From contig NZ_CP080267.1 of the NCBI RefSeq assembly GCF_019431375.1, positions 434,001 to 498,000 of the forward strand: a stretch of DNA of 64,000 nucleotides. Reading direction: 5' to 3'. Origin of the DNA: Alcanivorax sp. (GTDB lineage: Bacteria; Pseudomonadota; Gammaproteobacteria; Pseudomonadales; Alcanivoracaceae). The position numbers and the translations under genes were made by a program. Position 1 is the stretch's first letter. Every line of letters begins with the position of its first letter. The notes below the pieces were generated by a model. It did not search any database, was not told the origin of the DNA, and worked only from the letters and a program-made list of their open reading frames with translations. Shown one piece after another: positions 24,102-32,953 of the stretch.

Positions 24102-26558
24102 TTACATCATCGGGCGTTCTGCATGCACGTTGACGTCCTTCAGCTCCATATCGAAGGCGTCGGTGAGCAGGCAATCGTAGCGCATGGCATCGTACTCGTT
24201 CACCGGGTCTACCTGGTCGGCGTCGATGATGCCTTTGCTGGCCGCGTCCTGAAGTTTTTCCAGCACGCTGTTGCCTTCCAGTTGTCCCTTGCCATCGGCT
24301 TTCAGGAACGCCAGGTAGGCCGGCTCCACTTCCAGCAGTTTGTTGAAGGTGGCTTCCACGCGGCCGATGGCGTCTTCCGGGTCCTGGGAGATATAGGCCG
24401 GCTCTGCCAGGGCATCGCGCACCGAGCTCGGCGCCATGATCATGTCACCCAGGGTGCGGATCTGGTCGTCGCTGGGGGCCTGAGCCTTGCAGGGGCGGCC
24501 GAACGGGAAGAACAACCCTTTCAACGCATAGCGCACGCCAAAGAAGCCGAAGTTGCGGTAGAAGGCATCCAGGGCGTCATGGGCCTTGCTGAACGACCGG
24601 CGCAGCGCGTAGCTGGCGTGGGCGTCGTTGGCCTCGTCCCGTGGCAGGGTGGCGTGGTACTTGAGAATGGAGCAGGCAATCAGCAACTGGCTGTGCACAT
24701 CCCCCAGCCGTGCGGAGAGCAGCTCGCGACGCTTGAGATCGCCACCCAACAGGGCCAGTGCCATGTCCGCGGTACTGGAGAGCACTGCACTGTAGCGATT
24801 CACCAGCCGGTACCAGGGGGCACTGAAGGCGTCCGCGTTGCCCGGTGCCTCGGACAGGTAGGGGCCGGCAAGGGCCTGCATGATGCCGCTGCTGATATTG
24901 CCCAGGGTGTGTCCGGCATGGGAAAAGAACAGGGCATCGAAATCCTGCAGCCCCTGTTTCTTGTCTTCCGCCTGAATCGCCTGCAATTCATCGTACAGGT
25001 ACGGGTGGCAGCGCATGGCCCCCTGGCCAAAGATCATCAGCGAGCGGGTGAGAATATTGGCCCCTTCCACGGTGATGGCGATGGGTGTGGACTGGTAGGG
25101 CAGGGCAAGGAAGTTACGCGGCCCCAACTGAATGCCGCGACCGCCGGCGATGTCCATGCCATGGTTGATCAGCTCGCGCATCATTTCCGTGGCGTGGTAC
25201 TTGGCCATGGCGGTGACGACCGATGGGGCTCCGTCTTCCAGTGAACGGGTCACCAGGTGACGATAGGCTTCCAGGGTGTAACCAATGGCGGCCACTTCGG
25301 CAGAGGCTTCCTGCACCCCTTCGAACTGGCCCACCGCAGTGTTGAACTGGCGACGGATGCGGGCGAAGGCACCTGTCATGCGGTAACCGACTTCGCCGCT
25401 TGCAGTGGCCAGGGCGGGCAGAGAGACACCGCGACCGGCACCCAGACATTCGATCAGCATGCGCCAGCCACGGCCGGCCATGTCCGGCCCGCCGATAATG
25501 GTATCCAGCGGGACGAACACATCCTTGCCATTGATGGGGCCGTTCATGAATGGAGAGCCGGGGTAGTGGCGACGGCCGATTTCCACTCCGGGGGTGTCGG
25601 CGGGAATCAGCGCACAGGTGATGCCCAGCTCTTCCTTGTCGCCAAGCAGTTTTTCCGGATCGTAGAGTTTGAAGGCCAGACCTACCACTGTGGCCACGGG
25701 GGCCAGGGTGATCCAGCGCTTGGCGAAGTTCAGGCGCATGCCCAGCACTTCCTTGCCATCGATTTTCCCTTTGCAGATCACCCCGGTATCCGGGATGGCG
25801 CCAGCATCGGAGCCCGCTTCCGGGCCGGTCAGGCCGAAGCAGGGGATCTCGTCGCCCTTGGCCAGGCCGGGCAGCCAGCGGTCTTTCTGTTCCTGGGTAC
25901 CGTATTCGGCCAGCAGTTCACCGGGGCCGAGAGAGTTGGGCACCATGGCAGTAACCGCAGCCGTCAGTGAGCGGGTGGCGATCTTGCTCATGATGCGGCT
26001 CTGGGCGTAGGGAGAGAACGCCTTGCCGCCGTATTCCTTGGGAATGATCAGACTGAAGAAGCCCTTGTGCTTGAGGAAATCCCAGACTTCCTCAGGCAGG
26101 TCTCTCAGCTCGTGGAAAATTTTCCACTCATCCAGCATGTCGCACAGCTCCTGGACCTCGTTGTCCAGAAAGGACTGCTCTTCATCGGTGAGGGTAGAAA
26201 ACTGGATATGGGCGAATTTTTCCCAATCCGGGCGCCCAGAGAAGAGGTCGGTTTCAAACCAGGTGGTGCCGGCTTCAATGGCCTCGCGTTCAGTGTCGCC
26301 AATGGCTGGCATCACTTTCCCCAGTGCGTTGTACACCGGTTTGGTGATAAATTTTTGCCGCAGATCCACGTGATTGAGCAGGGCGACACCGGTCGCCAGC
26401 AGAATCAGGGAAATAGGGTGGACCAGCCAGGAGGCCAGGAAGGCGCTCAAAAGCCAGACAACCACAAAGACAGCGCTGCCGATGCCGCGACTGATGCGCT
26501 GATAGAACAGGGTCATCAGCGTGGCAATTAACACTACAATAGCCAACAGGCTAAGCAT
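24102..26558 (-). CDS. fadE: Acyl-CoA dehydrogenase FadE
   Basis: 818 residues, close to the 814 of E. coli FadE, and of the same long type. Two hydrophobic helices at the N-terminus (about 2-20 and 28-58) precede the acyl-CoA dehydrogenase domain, whose FAD-binding segment reads CFGLTGPEAGSDAG (about 247-260). The GGRGIQLGPRNFLA segment is further on. A FadE-specific C-terminal domain follows. It catalyses the first, FAD-dependent step of fatty acid beta-oxidation and hands electrons to ETF, whose genes lie at 4.9-8.8 kb. The ATG at 26558 has AAGGAG upstream and begins the hydrophobic leader; an upstream in-frame start is not supported. Confidence 0.95.
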   Translation of the reverse strand: MLSLLAIVVLIATLMTLFYQRISRGIGSAVFVVVWLLSAFLASWLVHPISLILLATGVALLNHVDLRQKFITKPVYNALGKVMPAIGDTEREAIEAGTTWFETDLFSGRPDWEKFAHIQFSTLTDEEQSFLDNEVQELCDMLDEWKIFHELRDLPEEVWDFLKHKGFFSLIIPKEYGGKAFSPYAQSRIMSKIATRSLTAAVTAMVPNSLGPGELLAEYGTQEQKDRWLPGLAKGDEIPCFGLTGPEAGSDAGAIPDTGVICKGKIDGKEVLGMRLNFAKRWITLAPVATVVGLAFKLYDPEKLLGDKEELGITCALIPADTPGVEIGRRHYPGSPFMNGPINGKDVFVPLDTIIGGPDMAGRGWRMLIECLGAGRGVSLPALATASGEVGYRMTGAFARIRRQFNTAVGQFEGVQEASAEVAAIGYTLEAYRHLVTRSLEDGAPSVVTAMAKYHATEMMRELINHGMDIAGGRGIQLGPRNFLALPYQSTPIAITVEGANILTRSLMIFGQGAMRCHPYLYDELQAIQAEDKKQGLQDFDALFFSHAGHTLGNISSGIMQALAGPYLSEAPGNADAFSAPWYRLVNRYSAVLSSTADMALALLGGDLKRRELLSARLGDVHSQLLIACSILKYHATLPRDEANDAHASYALRRSFSKAHDALDAFYRNFGFFGVRYALKGLFFPFGRPCKAQAPSDDQIRTLGDMIMAPSSVRDALAEPAYISQDPEDAIGRVEATFNKLLEVEPAYLAFLKADGKGQLEGNSVLEKLQDAASKGIIDADQVDPVNEYDAMRYDCLLTDAFDMELKDVNVHAERPMM

Positions 26559-26776
26559 GGTGATCTCCTTTGCCGTGAACCCGAGCCCACTTGGCCCCAG
26601 GTCGTTTTGAATACAATCCAGCGTACCCAAAGGTCATGTACATGGCGTGAAGCCCTGCAGACCTTACTGTTTTGAGTCTAACCCGTGAAAGTGATCAGTT
26701 GCACAGGATTTAACCGGATTTAATGGCGGTCATGCCTTACAATCCCTCGAGTTTTAAGGCTTTCAGGAGCAAGGCG

Positions 26777-27646
26777 TTGCAACCGAACAACTACATCATT
26801 GAAGCAACTGAACAGAACATTCAGCAAATTCTTGAGCAGTCCCGACAGGTGCCTGTGATTGTGGATTTCTGGGCCAGCTGGTGTCAGCCCTGTCAGCAGA
26901 TGGCGCCGATACTGGAGCGCCTGGTCAATGAGTACCAGGGCAAGGTGATCCTGGCGAAGGTCAATGCGGATGAGCAGCAGATGTTGGCCAGCCAGTTCGG
27001 GGTGCGCAGCCTGCCCAGCCTGAAACTGGTCTATCAGGGGCAACTGGTCAGCGAGCTGGACGGTGCCCAGACTGAGGGGGCGCTGCGCCAGTGGCTGGCA
27101 CCTGTGGTGGATCCGGAAGCCGCCGAGCAGCAGCAGGAAGAGGGCTTTATCGAACAGATCCGCATGGCCATCGACGCCGGCCATGGTGAGCAGGCGGAAG
27201 CTGCCCTGCGCCAGACCCTGCAGCAGAGCCCGGACAAGCATGCCATCCGCGCCATGCTGGTGGAATATCTGCTTGGCGAGGGGCGGCTGGACGACGCTCA
27301 GTCGGTGCTGGCGGAAGTGACAGAAGATGCGGAGCCGCTACGCCCGTTCCGTGCCCGCTTTGCGCTGCTGGAAAAACTGGAAGGGGAAAGCGTCTCCCTG
27401 GCAGAGCTGCGCCAGCGCATCGACGATCAGGCCACACCGGAAGACCTTTATGCCTTTGGGTTGCAGGCCGCCGCCGCCGGCCAGTTCCAGGCTGGCCTGG
27501 AAGCCCTGTTGCAACTGCTGCGCGATCACCGGGATTTCCGCGAAGGCATTGCCCGCAGCGCGCTGCTGGAAGTGTTCGAGTGCCTGCCCAAGGGCGATCC
27601 CCTGGCCAGCGAATACCGTCGCAAGATGTTCAACTACCTGTATTGA
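26777..27646 (+). CDS. cnoX: Thioredoxin-domain co-chaperone CnoX (YbbN)
   Basis: 289 residues if started at the TTG at 26777, which has AGGAG seven bases upstream and gives the family's usual N-terminus; ATG codons at 26723 and 26732 are alternatives without a clear binding site. A thioredoxin domain (1-108) with active-site WCQPC (C36, C39) is followed by TPR-like helices (about 120-285) with repeated Ala/Gln-rich pairs. E. coli CnoX lacks the first cysteine of the pair, so this version may be redox active. It protects oxidised proteins and hands them to chaperones. It is divergent from fadE. Confidence 0.88.
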   Translation: MQPNNYIIEATEQNIQQILEQSRQVPVIVDFWASWCQPCQQMAPILERLVNEYQGKVILAKVNADEQQMLASQFGVRSLPSLKLVYQGQLVSELDGAQTEGALRQWLAPVVDPEAAEQQQEEGFIEQIRMAIDAGHGEQAEAALRQTLQQSPDKHAIRAMLVEYLLGEGRLDDAQSVLAEVTEDAEPLRPFRARFALLEKLEGESVSLAELRQRIDDQATPEDLYAFGLQAAAAGQFQAGLEALLQLLRDHRDFREGIARSALLEVFECLPKGDPLASEYRRKMFNYLY

Positions 27647-27803
27647 TCGACTGTTATTGATAGATCGCGCCTCCTTGCCCGTTCGGGGAGTGAGGCGCAG
27701 TGCTATTACCTCTTCCTTTCTCAGTCTCCGCGCTTTGCTGGTGCATTTTTGTTCTTTCTCCTTCCCGGGTCTCTCCTCTATGCATCATCTTGGATTACAT
27801 GAG

Positions 27804-27865
27804 TGCATTAAATGGGTGCGTTTTCGTGGTGCATCGGTTCTATTGTGGTGCGTTTCTGCGGTGCA
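27804..27865. promoter_or_regulatory. Cluster of three NtrC-like binding sites
   Basis: Seventeen-base sites of the NtrC form (TGCAC-N7-GTGCA) at 27804-27820 (TGCATTAAATGGGTGCG), 27817-27833 (TGCGTTTTCGTGGTGCA) and 27849-27865 (TGCGTTTCTGCGGTGCA). The GGTGCA half is perfect in two; the left half is degenerate. They lie about 40 to 100 bases upstream of the sigma-54-like promoter, a suitable distance for NtrC. Confidence 0.5.
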
Positions 27866-27902
27866 TTGCTGCCAAGTGACTGAAATTAAAAAGTAATAAT
27901 GC

Positions 27903-27918
27903 TGGCCTGATTCTTGTA
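27903..27918 (+). promoter_or_regulatory. Sigma-54-like promoter for glnK-amtB
   Basis: TGGCCTGATTCTTGTA: the GG of the -24 element and the TTG of the -12 element are spaced as required, but the last conserved position is T instead of C (GG-N10-GT). It lies 77 bases upstream of the glnK start. Confidence 0.6.
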
Positions 27919-27994
27919 TGCGCTATGCCGGTGCAAACTTTTCGGCACGTATTGTGTTGGTGCATCCGGGATGCACGAGGATCAGGAGACAACC

Positions 27995-28333
27995 ATGAAA
28001 ATGCTGACAGCGGTGATCAAGCCGTTCAAAGCGGATGAAGTCCGCGATGCGCTGGCCCAGGTCGGGGTGCAGGGCATGACCATTACTGAAGTCAAAGGGT
28101 TTGGTCGCCAGAAGGGCCATACGGAGCTGTACCGGGGGGCGGAGTACGTGGTCGATTTCGTGCCCAAGGTGAAGCTGGAGCTGGCTGTGCGCGAAGAGGA
28201 TCTGGATCAGGCCATCGAAGCGATCATGAAGGCGGCGGGAACCGGCAAGATCGGTGACGGCAAGATCTTCGTCAGCGACCTGGAACAGGTGATCCGCATC
28301 CGTACCGGTGAAACCGGCAACGAAGCCATTTAA
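27995..28333 (+). CDS. glnK: Nitrogen regulatory protein P-II (GlnK)
   Basis: 112 residues, standard PII length. The T-loop GRQKGHTELYRGAEY contains Tyr51, the residue uridylylated by GlnD (GlnD is encoded at 49.6-52.2 kb). The C-terminal GKIGDGKIFVSDLEQVIRI is the PII signature. GlnK senses 2-oxoglutarate/ATP and, when de-uridylylated, blocks the AmtB channel. It is 11 bases upstream of amtB, the common glnK-amtB operon. The ATG at 27995 follows AGGAGACAACC. Regulation by NtrC and sigma-54 is supported by the upstream sites. Confidence 0.97.
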   Translation: MKMLTAVIKPFKADEVRDALAQVGVQGMTITEVKGFGRQKGHTELYRGAEYVVDFVPKVKLELAVREEDLDQAIEAIMKAAGTGKIGDGKIFVSDLEQVIRIRTGETGNEAI

Positions 28334-28344
28334 GGGGGGCCACG

Positions 28345-29631
28345 ATGAAAAAACTGCTTGCTGTACTGTTGATGCTTCCGTCCCTGGCCCTGGCCGATGG
28401 CCTGGATACCGGTGACACCGCCTGGATTCTGACGGCCACCGCGCTGGTGCTGTTCATGACCATTCCGGGCCTGAGCCTGTTCTATGGCGGCCTGGTGCGC
28501 AGCAAAAACGTGCTGTCTGTGCTGATGCAATGTTTTGCCATTACCTGTGCGGTCTCGCTGGTGTGGCTGATCTGCGGTTACTCGCTGGCGTTTTCCGATG
28601 GCGGCAGCATGAATGCCTGGATCGGCGGTCTGGACCACGCCTTCTTTGCCGGCATTGGGAAGGACACCCTGGAAGGCACCTTGCCGAAAAGCCTGCATGG
28701 CCTGTTCCAGATGACGTTCGCCATCATTACCCCGGCGCTGATCGTGGGTGCCTTTGCCGAGCGTATGCGCTTCGGGCCCATGCTGGCGTTTTCCGTGCTC
28801 TGGCTGTTGGGTGTGTATGTGCCCGTCTGCCACTGGGTGTGGGGCGGCGGCTGGCTGGCTGACCTGGGTCTGTACGATTTTGCCGGCGGTACCGTGGTGC
28901 ATATCACCGCGGGTGTGGCGGCATTGGTAGCAGCGCTGGTACTGGGTGGCCGCAAGGGCTTTCCGGAGCAGGGCATGATGCCCCATAACATGACCATGAC
29001 CGTGACCGGTGCCGGCATGCTGTGGGTAGGCTGGTTCGGTTTCAACGGTGGCTCGGCGCTGGCTGCAGGCGGTGATGCGGCCATGGCCATGCTGGTCACG
29101 CACATCTCCGCAGCGGCAGGCTCGCTGGCCTGGATCACCATGGAGTGGAAGAAATTCGGCAAGCCTTCTGCGCTGGGTATCGCCACCGGCATGGTGGCTG
29201 GCCTGGGTACCATTACCCCCGCGTCCGGTTTTGTCGGCCCGGCGGCGGCGCTGCTGATCGGCCTGTCCGCCGGTGTGATCTGCTTCTACGCGGTGATCTT
29301 TATCAAGCACAAGCTGAAGATTGATGATTCCCTGGATGTGTTCCCGGTACACGGGGTTGGCGGCATTCTCGGTACGTTGTTTGCCGGTATCTTTGCCTCC
29401 ACGGAACTGGGTCTGTTCTCCGGTTACGGTTTTGCCAAGCCGGAATACACCATGCTGGATCAGTTCGGTGTGCAGGCGCTGGGTGTGGTAGCCACGTTCG
29501 TTTATACCGCGGTGGTGACCTGGGTATTGCTCAAGCTGGTTGGCCTGTTCGCGGAACTGCGCGTGGACAGCGACGAAGAAACCCAGGGGCTGGATATTGC
29601 CCTGCACGAAGAGCGTGGTTACGACCTCTGA
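28345..29631 (+). CDS. amtB: Ammonium transporter AmtB
   Basis: 428 residues with a cleavable signal peptide (1-18, ending ALA), as in E. coli AmtB, then eleven membrane helices. Landmarks: FYGGLVRSKNVLSVLMQCF near 49-67, GGTVVHITAGVAALVAALVLG near 182-202 with the first pore histidine, and VHGVGGILGTLFAGIF near 334-349 with the second. It is a trimeric ammonia channel gated by GlnK. GGGGGCC lies just before the ATG. A terminator follows. Confidence 0.97.
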   Translation: MKKLLAVLLMLPSLALADGLDTGDTAWILTATALVLFMTIPGLSLFYGGLVRSKNVLSVLMQCFAITCAVSLVWLICGYSLAFSDGGSMNAWIGGLDHAFFAGIGKDTLEGTLPKSLHGLFQMTFAIITPALIVGAFAERMRFGPMLAFSVLWLLGVYVPVCHWVWGGGWLADLGLYDFAGGTVVHITAGVAALVAALVLGGRKGFPEQGMMPHNMTMTVTGAGMLWVGWFGFNGGSALAAGGDAAMAMLVTHISAAAGSLAWITMEWKKFGKPSALGIATGMVAGLGTITPASGFVGPAAALLIGLSAGVICFYAVIFIKHKLKIDDSLDVFPVHGVGGILGTLFAGIFASTELGLFSGYGFAKPEYTMLDQFGVQALGVVATFVYTAVVTWVLLKLVGLFAELRVDSDEETQGLDIALHEERGYDL

Positions 29632-29653
29632 TTACCGCGTTATGACCGTCATC

Positions 29654-29682
29654 AAAAAGCCCGGCCCAGTGCCGGGTTTTTT
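29654..29682 (+). terminator. Terminator after glnK-amtB
   Basis: CCCGGC-CCAGT-GCCGGG followed by six T, preceded by A5. The closely similar stem at 8824-8852 ends etfBA. Confidence 0.87.
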
Positions 29683-29825
29683 GTCCCGGATAGACGCAGG
29701 TACGGCTATTGCCACCCCCCGGGGCTTTCTATAAGGTACGGGTAAGTTTCGAACGCTCGTTTGAATGGCGATGCCGGTTTATGCGGGGTGTCGAAGCCAC
29801 AACGATAGGTCAAGGAGATATAAGA

Positions 29826-30212
29826 ATGAGCCTGGAATTTTTGTCTGACGAGTGGTTTGCGAAGGTAAAAGAGATCCGTGACGGTGCTGGCGATGTGGAA
29901 ACCCCGGCTGCTCTGGCAGACCTGGTAATCAACATCACCGTATCCGGTGACAACGGCGACAAGGAAATGGCACTGGTAGGTGGCATGATCGAAGAAGGTC
30001 ACCACGCCGACGCGCCGACCACCATGATTCTGCCCGCCGACCTGGCCAAGCGCATCTTCATCGAAGGTGACCAGTCCGCCGGCATGCAAGGCTTCATGAG
30101 CGGCCAGATCCGCATCGAAGGCGACATGAGCAAGCTGATGGCACTGCAAACTGCACAGCCTTCTGCCGATCAGGTTGCCCTGATGAAGCAGATCCAGGAA
30201 GTGACTGCCTGA
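29826..30212 (+). CDS. SCP2 sterol/lipid carrier domain protein
   Basis: 128 residues, all one SCP2-like domain: LEFLSDEWFAKVKEIRDG at the start, INITVSGDNGDKEMAL in the middle, FMSGQIRIEGDMSKLMALQ in the lipid-binding C-terminal half. Such single-domain proteins bind hydrophobic ligands (fatty acids, acyl-CoA). The ATG at 29826 is preceded by AAGGAGATATAAGA, a strong binding site; the longer frame upstream is not used. Single-gene unit between two terminators. Confidence 0.85.
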   Translation: MSLEFLSDEWFAKVKEIRDGAGDVETPAALADLVINITVSGDNGDKEMALVGGMIEEGHHADAPTTMILPADLAKRIFIEGDQSAGMQGFMSGQIRIEGDMSKLMALQTAQPSADQVALMKQIQEVTA

Positions 30213-30234
30213 TAGTCAGGTTTATTGCTTGCTG

Positions 30235-30266
30235 ACAATGCCCGCCTCGAGCGGGCATTGTTGTTT
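30235..30266 (+). terminator. Terminator after the SCP2 gene
   Basis: ACAATGCCCGC-CTCGA-GCGGGCATTGT, perfect 11-bp stem, then TGTTT. Confidence 0.8.
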
Positions 30267-30361
30267 CTGGAGGCACGTTACTGTCCGCTGGAGAGGGCCG
30301 CTGCCATAAAAAATGATTCTCTTCTGAGGGATTCTGGTTCTTGTATTTCGCTGGTGGGTGG

Positions 30362-30916
30362 TTAGCTATTTCTGCCATGTAAACTGTGATTCAGATTCTG
30401 CAGCGGTGTGGCCACGGCGACCGGGTGCACGGTCGTCTGTTCCAGCCAGCCGTAGGCGCTGCGACCACCGCTATCCAGATAAGCATGCAGGGAATCCCGC
30501 CAGTGCTCCGCATACAGAGCCAGGCAGAGTGGCTGGCGTCGGATCGGATCCTGGGCGACACAGATATGATCTGGCCCGGCTTTTTTCAGCAGATCGCCGG
30601 GGAGTGAGGTGGGAGGCTGCACGAGATCACAGGGCAGGCACAGGCAGAGCCCCTGGCTGGCATCCAGCGCCGCTTCCAGGCCGGCCATGGGCCCCTGAAA
30701 GCCGTCCCGTTCATCACTGACGACCTGATCGGCCCAATGCCGGTAGGTGGCCTGATTACGGTTGGCACTAATCACGATGCGGCTGGGGGAGGGCGTCAGG
30801 TGATCGAGCAGGTGAGCGATCAGTGGCTTGCCGTCCAGCTCCAGTAATCCCTTGTCGGCGCCGCCGACCCGCTTTCCCTGGCCGCCCGCCAGGATAATCA
30901 GGGTATAGTTTTCCAT
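30362..30916 (-). CDS. mobA: Molybdenum cofactor guanylyltransferase MobA
   Basis: 184 residues from the ATG at 30916, which has AAGGAG six bases upstream; the longer TTG start (30922) is rejected. The nucleotidyltransferase motif LAGGQGKRVGGADKG is at 9-23 and LPCDLV near 93. It attaches GMP to Mo-molybdopterin, making the cofactor of DMSO-reductase-type enzymes. No other mob/moa gene is near. It is divergent from yoaA. Confidence 0.93.
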   Translation of the reverse strand: MENYTLIILAGGQGKRVGGADKGLLELDGKPLIAHLLDHLTPSPSRIVISANRNQATYRHWADQVVSDERDGFQGPMAGLEAALDASQGLCLCLPCDLVQPPTSLPGDLLKKAGPDHICVAQDPIRRQPLCLALYAEHWRDSLHAYLDSGGRSAYGWLEQTTVHPVAVATPLQNLNHSLHGRNS

Positions 30917-30994
30917 GCCCAACTCCTTTGGGGTTCAGCAGGTGAATGGTATGCTCTGTCGCTTGCTTCCTTTCCGTTATCCTCAGGACATCGT

Positions 30995-32953
30995 GTGACC
31001 AGCGCCCGTAACCATCTTACCGATCTGACGCGCTTTGCGCCGCTATTGCCGGGTTATCAGCCCCGTGAGGCACAGCTGGCCATGGCGGACGCAGTGGACG
31101 CGGTGATCGGCACTGGCGGCACCCTGATGGTCGAGGCGGAAACCGGTACCGGCAAGACGCTGGCCTATCTGGTGCCGGCCCTGCTGTCGGAGGGGCCGAC
31201 GCTGGTGTCCACCGGCACCAAGAGCCTGCAGGATCAGCTTTTCTTCAAGGATGTGCCACTGGTCAAGAAAGCCCTGGGGTTGCCGCGCAAGGTGGCGCTG
31301 CTGAAGGGCCGCGCCAATTATCTCTGCCCCTATCGCCTGACTCTGCATCAGGAAGAAGCCCGTTTTCTTACCCGGGAAACCGCCGAGCAATTGCAGATCG
31401 TGGCCCACTGGGCGGGACGCACCAAGACCGGTGACATTGCCGAGTTGCAACAGATTGCCGAAGACGCCCCGGTATGGCCCTGGGTCACCAGTACGGCAGA
31501 CAACTGTCTGGGCACCGACTGTCCCAACTACCAGGAATGCCCCCTGATGAAGGCCCGCAAGGAAGCCCAGGAAGCGGACCTGGTGGTGGTCAATCACCAT
31601 CTGTTTTTTGCCGATGCAGCCCTGCGCGGTAACGGCTCGGCGTCGGAGTTACTGCCCAGTGCCAATACGGTGATCTTTGACGAGGCCCATCAGTTACCGG
31701 AAATCGCCGCCGCCTTTTTCGGTGACACCCTCAGTACCCGCCAAGTTCAGGAACTGGGCCGTGATAGTCTTTCCGAAGCCGGGCATACCGCCGCCGACCT
31801 CGCACGCCTGAACCAGTTGATCGCGGCAGTCGAGAAAGGCTGCCTGGATCTGCGTCTGAGCCTGGGGGATGGCGAGCGTCGTGAACCCTGGTCGGAAGTG
31901 GCGGAGAAAGACGCTGTTATTGAAGCCGGTGACACCCTGCTGGCCGCGCTGCGCGATCTGGAAATGTTTCTGGGGCCCCTGGCCAAGGCCAGCCGGGGCA
32001 TGGAAGCCTGTGCCCGCCGCGCCAGCGAGCAGGTGGACTGCCTGGCGGCTTACCTGAAAGGGGAGCAGCCCAACCGGGTGTATTGGTTCGAAACCTTCAA
32101 GCGCACCGTGGTGCTGCACAGCACACCCTTGTCAGTGGCAGCCCAGTTGCGGGCTCAGCGCGAGCGTCAGCCCTGCAGCTGGGTACTCACCTCTGCGACC
32201 CTGTCGGTGGGCGGTCGTTTTGAGCATATCCAGAAGCGTTTGGGGATGGATGCGGCTACCACGCTGCGGCTGGAGAGCCCCTTCGACTTCAAGCGCCAGG
32301 CGGTCTTTTATGCCCCCGACGGTCTGCCGGCACCCAATGATCCCGGCTATACCGCAGCGCTCTGTGACGCCATGGTGCCGGTCATTAATGCCGCCAAGGG
32401 GCGCACTTTTTTCCTTTTCACCAGTCACAGGGCATTACGGGAAGCAGCCCAGCTGCTGCGCCCGCGCCTGGATTACCCGTTGCTGGTACAAGGGGAGTCC
32501 GGTCGACGGGAGTTACTGGACAGCTTTCGGGAAAAGGGTAATGCGGTGCTGCTGGGTACCAGCAGCTTCTGGGAAGGCATTGATGTGCGTGGAGAGGCAC
32601 TGAGCTGTGTAATTATTGATAAACTGCCGTTCGGTTCACCGGGTGATCCGGTGGCGGCGGCACGTATCGAGCACATCAATCGCAATGGCGGTAACGCCTT
32701 CCGCGATTATCAGTTGCCTCAGGCAGTGCTGGCATTGCGCCAGGGAGCCGGACGCCTGATCCGTGATCCGAAAGATACCGGCTTGCTGGTGGTGGCGGAT
32801 CCCCGGCTGCTGACACGCAGCTACGGAAAATTATTTGTGAACAGTCTGCCAAACATGACCCGCACGAGAAAGCTGGACGTGGTAAAACGGTTTTTTGATT
32901 ACCTGGCCCGACAACAACAGGAAGGGCAGGCAACGGAACAGATAGAATCATGA
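30995..32953 (+). CDS. yoaA: ATP-dependent DNA helicase YoaA (DinG/XPD-like)
   Basis: 652 residues. Walker A AETGTGKT at 48-55, DEAH box at 229-232 (VIFDEAHQL), and the four-cysteine iron-sulfur cluster site C111, C171, C176 and C182. Helicase C-terminal motifs are SSFWEGIDVRG and VLALRQGAGRLIRD near the end. This SF2 helicase works with replication-fork clamp loaders in E. coli to repair damaged forks. The GTG start at 30995 follows CAGGACATC. As in E. coli, tsaB comes immediately after, overlapping by 4 bases. Confidence 0.95.
   Translation: MTSARNHLTDLTRFAPLLPGYQPREAQLAMADAVDAVIGTGGTLMVEAETGTGKTLAYLVPALLSEGPTLVSTGTKSLQDQLFFKDVPLVKKALGLPRKVALLKGRANYLCPYRLTLHQEEARFLTRETAEQLQIVAHWAGRTKTGDIAELQQIAEDAPVWPWVTSTADNCLGTDCPNYQECPLMKARKEAQEADLVVVNHHLFFADAALRGNGSASELLPSANTVIFDEAHQLPEIAAAFFGDTLSTRQVQELGRDSLSEAGHTAADLARLNQLIAAVEKGCLDLRLSLGDGERREPWSEVAEKDAVIEAGDTLLAALRDLEMFLGPLAKASRGMEACARRASEQVDCLAAYLKGEQPNRVYWFETFKRTVVLHSTPLSVAAQLRAQRERQPCSWVLTSATLSVGGRFEHIQKRLGMDAATTLRLESPFDFKRQAVFYAPDGLPAPNDPGYTAALCDAMVPVINAAKGRTFFLFTSHRALREAAQLLRPRLDYPLLVQGESGRRELLDSFREKGNAVLLGTSSFWEGIDVRGEALSCVIIDKLPFGSPGDPVAAARIEHINRNGGNAFRDYQLPQAVLALRQGAGRLIRDPKDTGLLVVADPRLLTRSYGKLFVNSLPNMTRTRKLDVVKRFFDYLARQQQEGQATEQIES

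Larger units (their letters stand above)
27647..27994. promoter_or_regulatory. glnK-amtB control region
   Basis: 348 bases without a gene. The upstream part (to 27780) is pyrimidine-rich. From 27804 there is a run of GGTGCA/TGCA-type half sites (see separate entry), then a sigma-54-like promoter at 27903-27918. GATCAGGAGACAACC before the glnK ATG is the ribosome binding site. Confidence 0.6.

Noticed and set aside
23985..25244. Plus-strand open frame of about 419 codons within fadE
   Set aside because: Shadow of the conserved acyl-CoA dehydrogenase gene; no promoter or binding site seen.
28330..29607. Long minus-strand open frame (about 425 codons) across amtB
   Set aside because: Composition is His/Gln/Arg-rich and shows no domain; it is the shadow of amtB.
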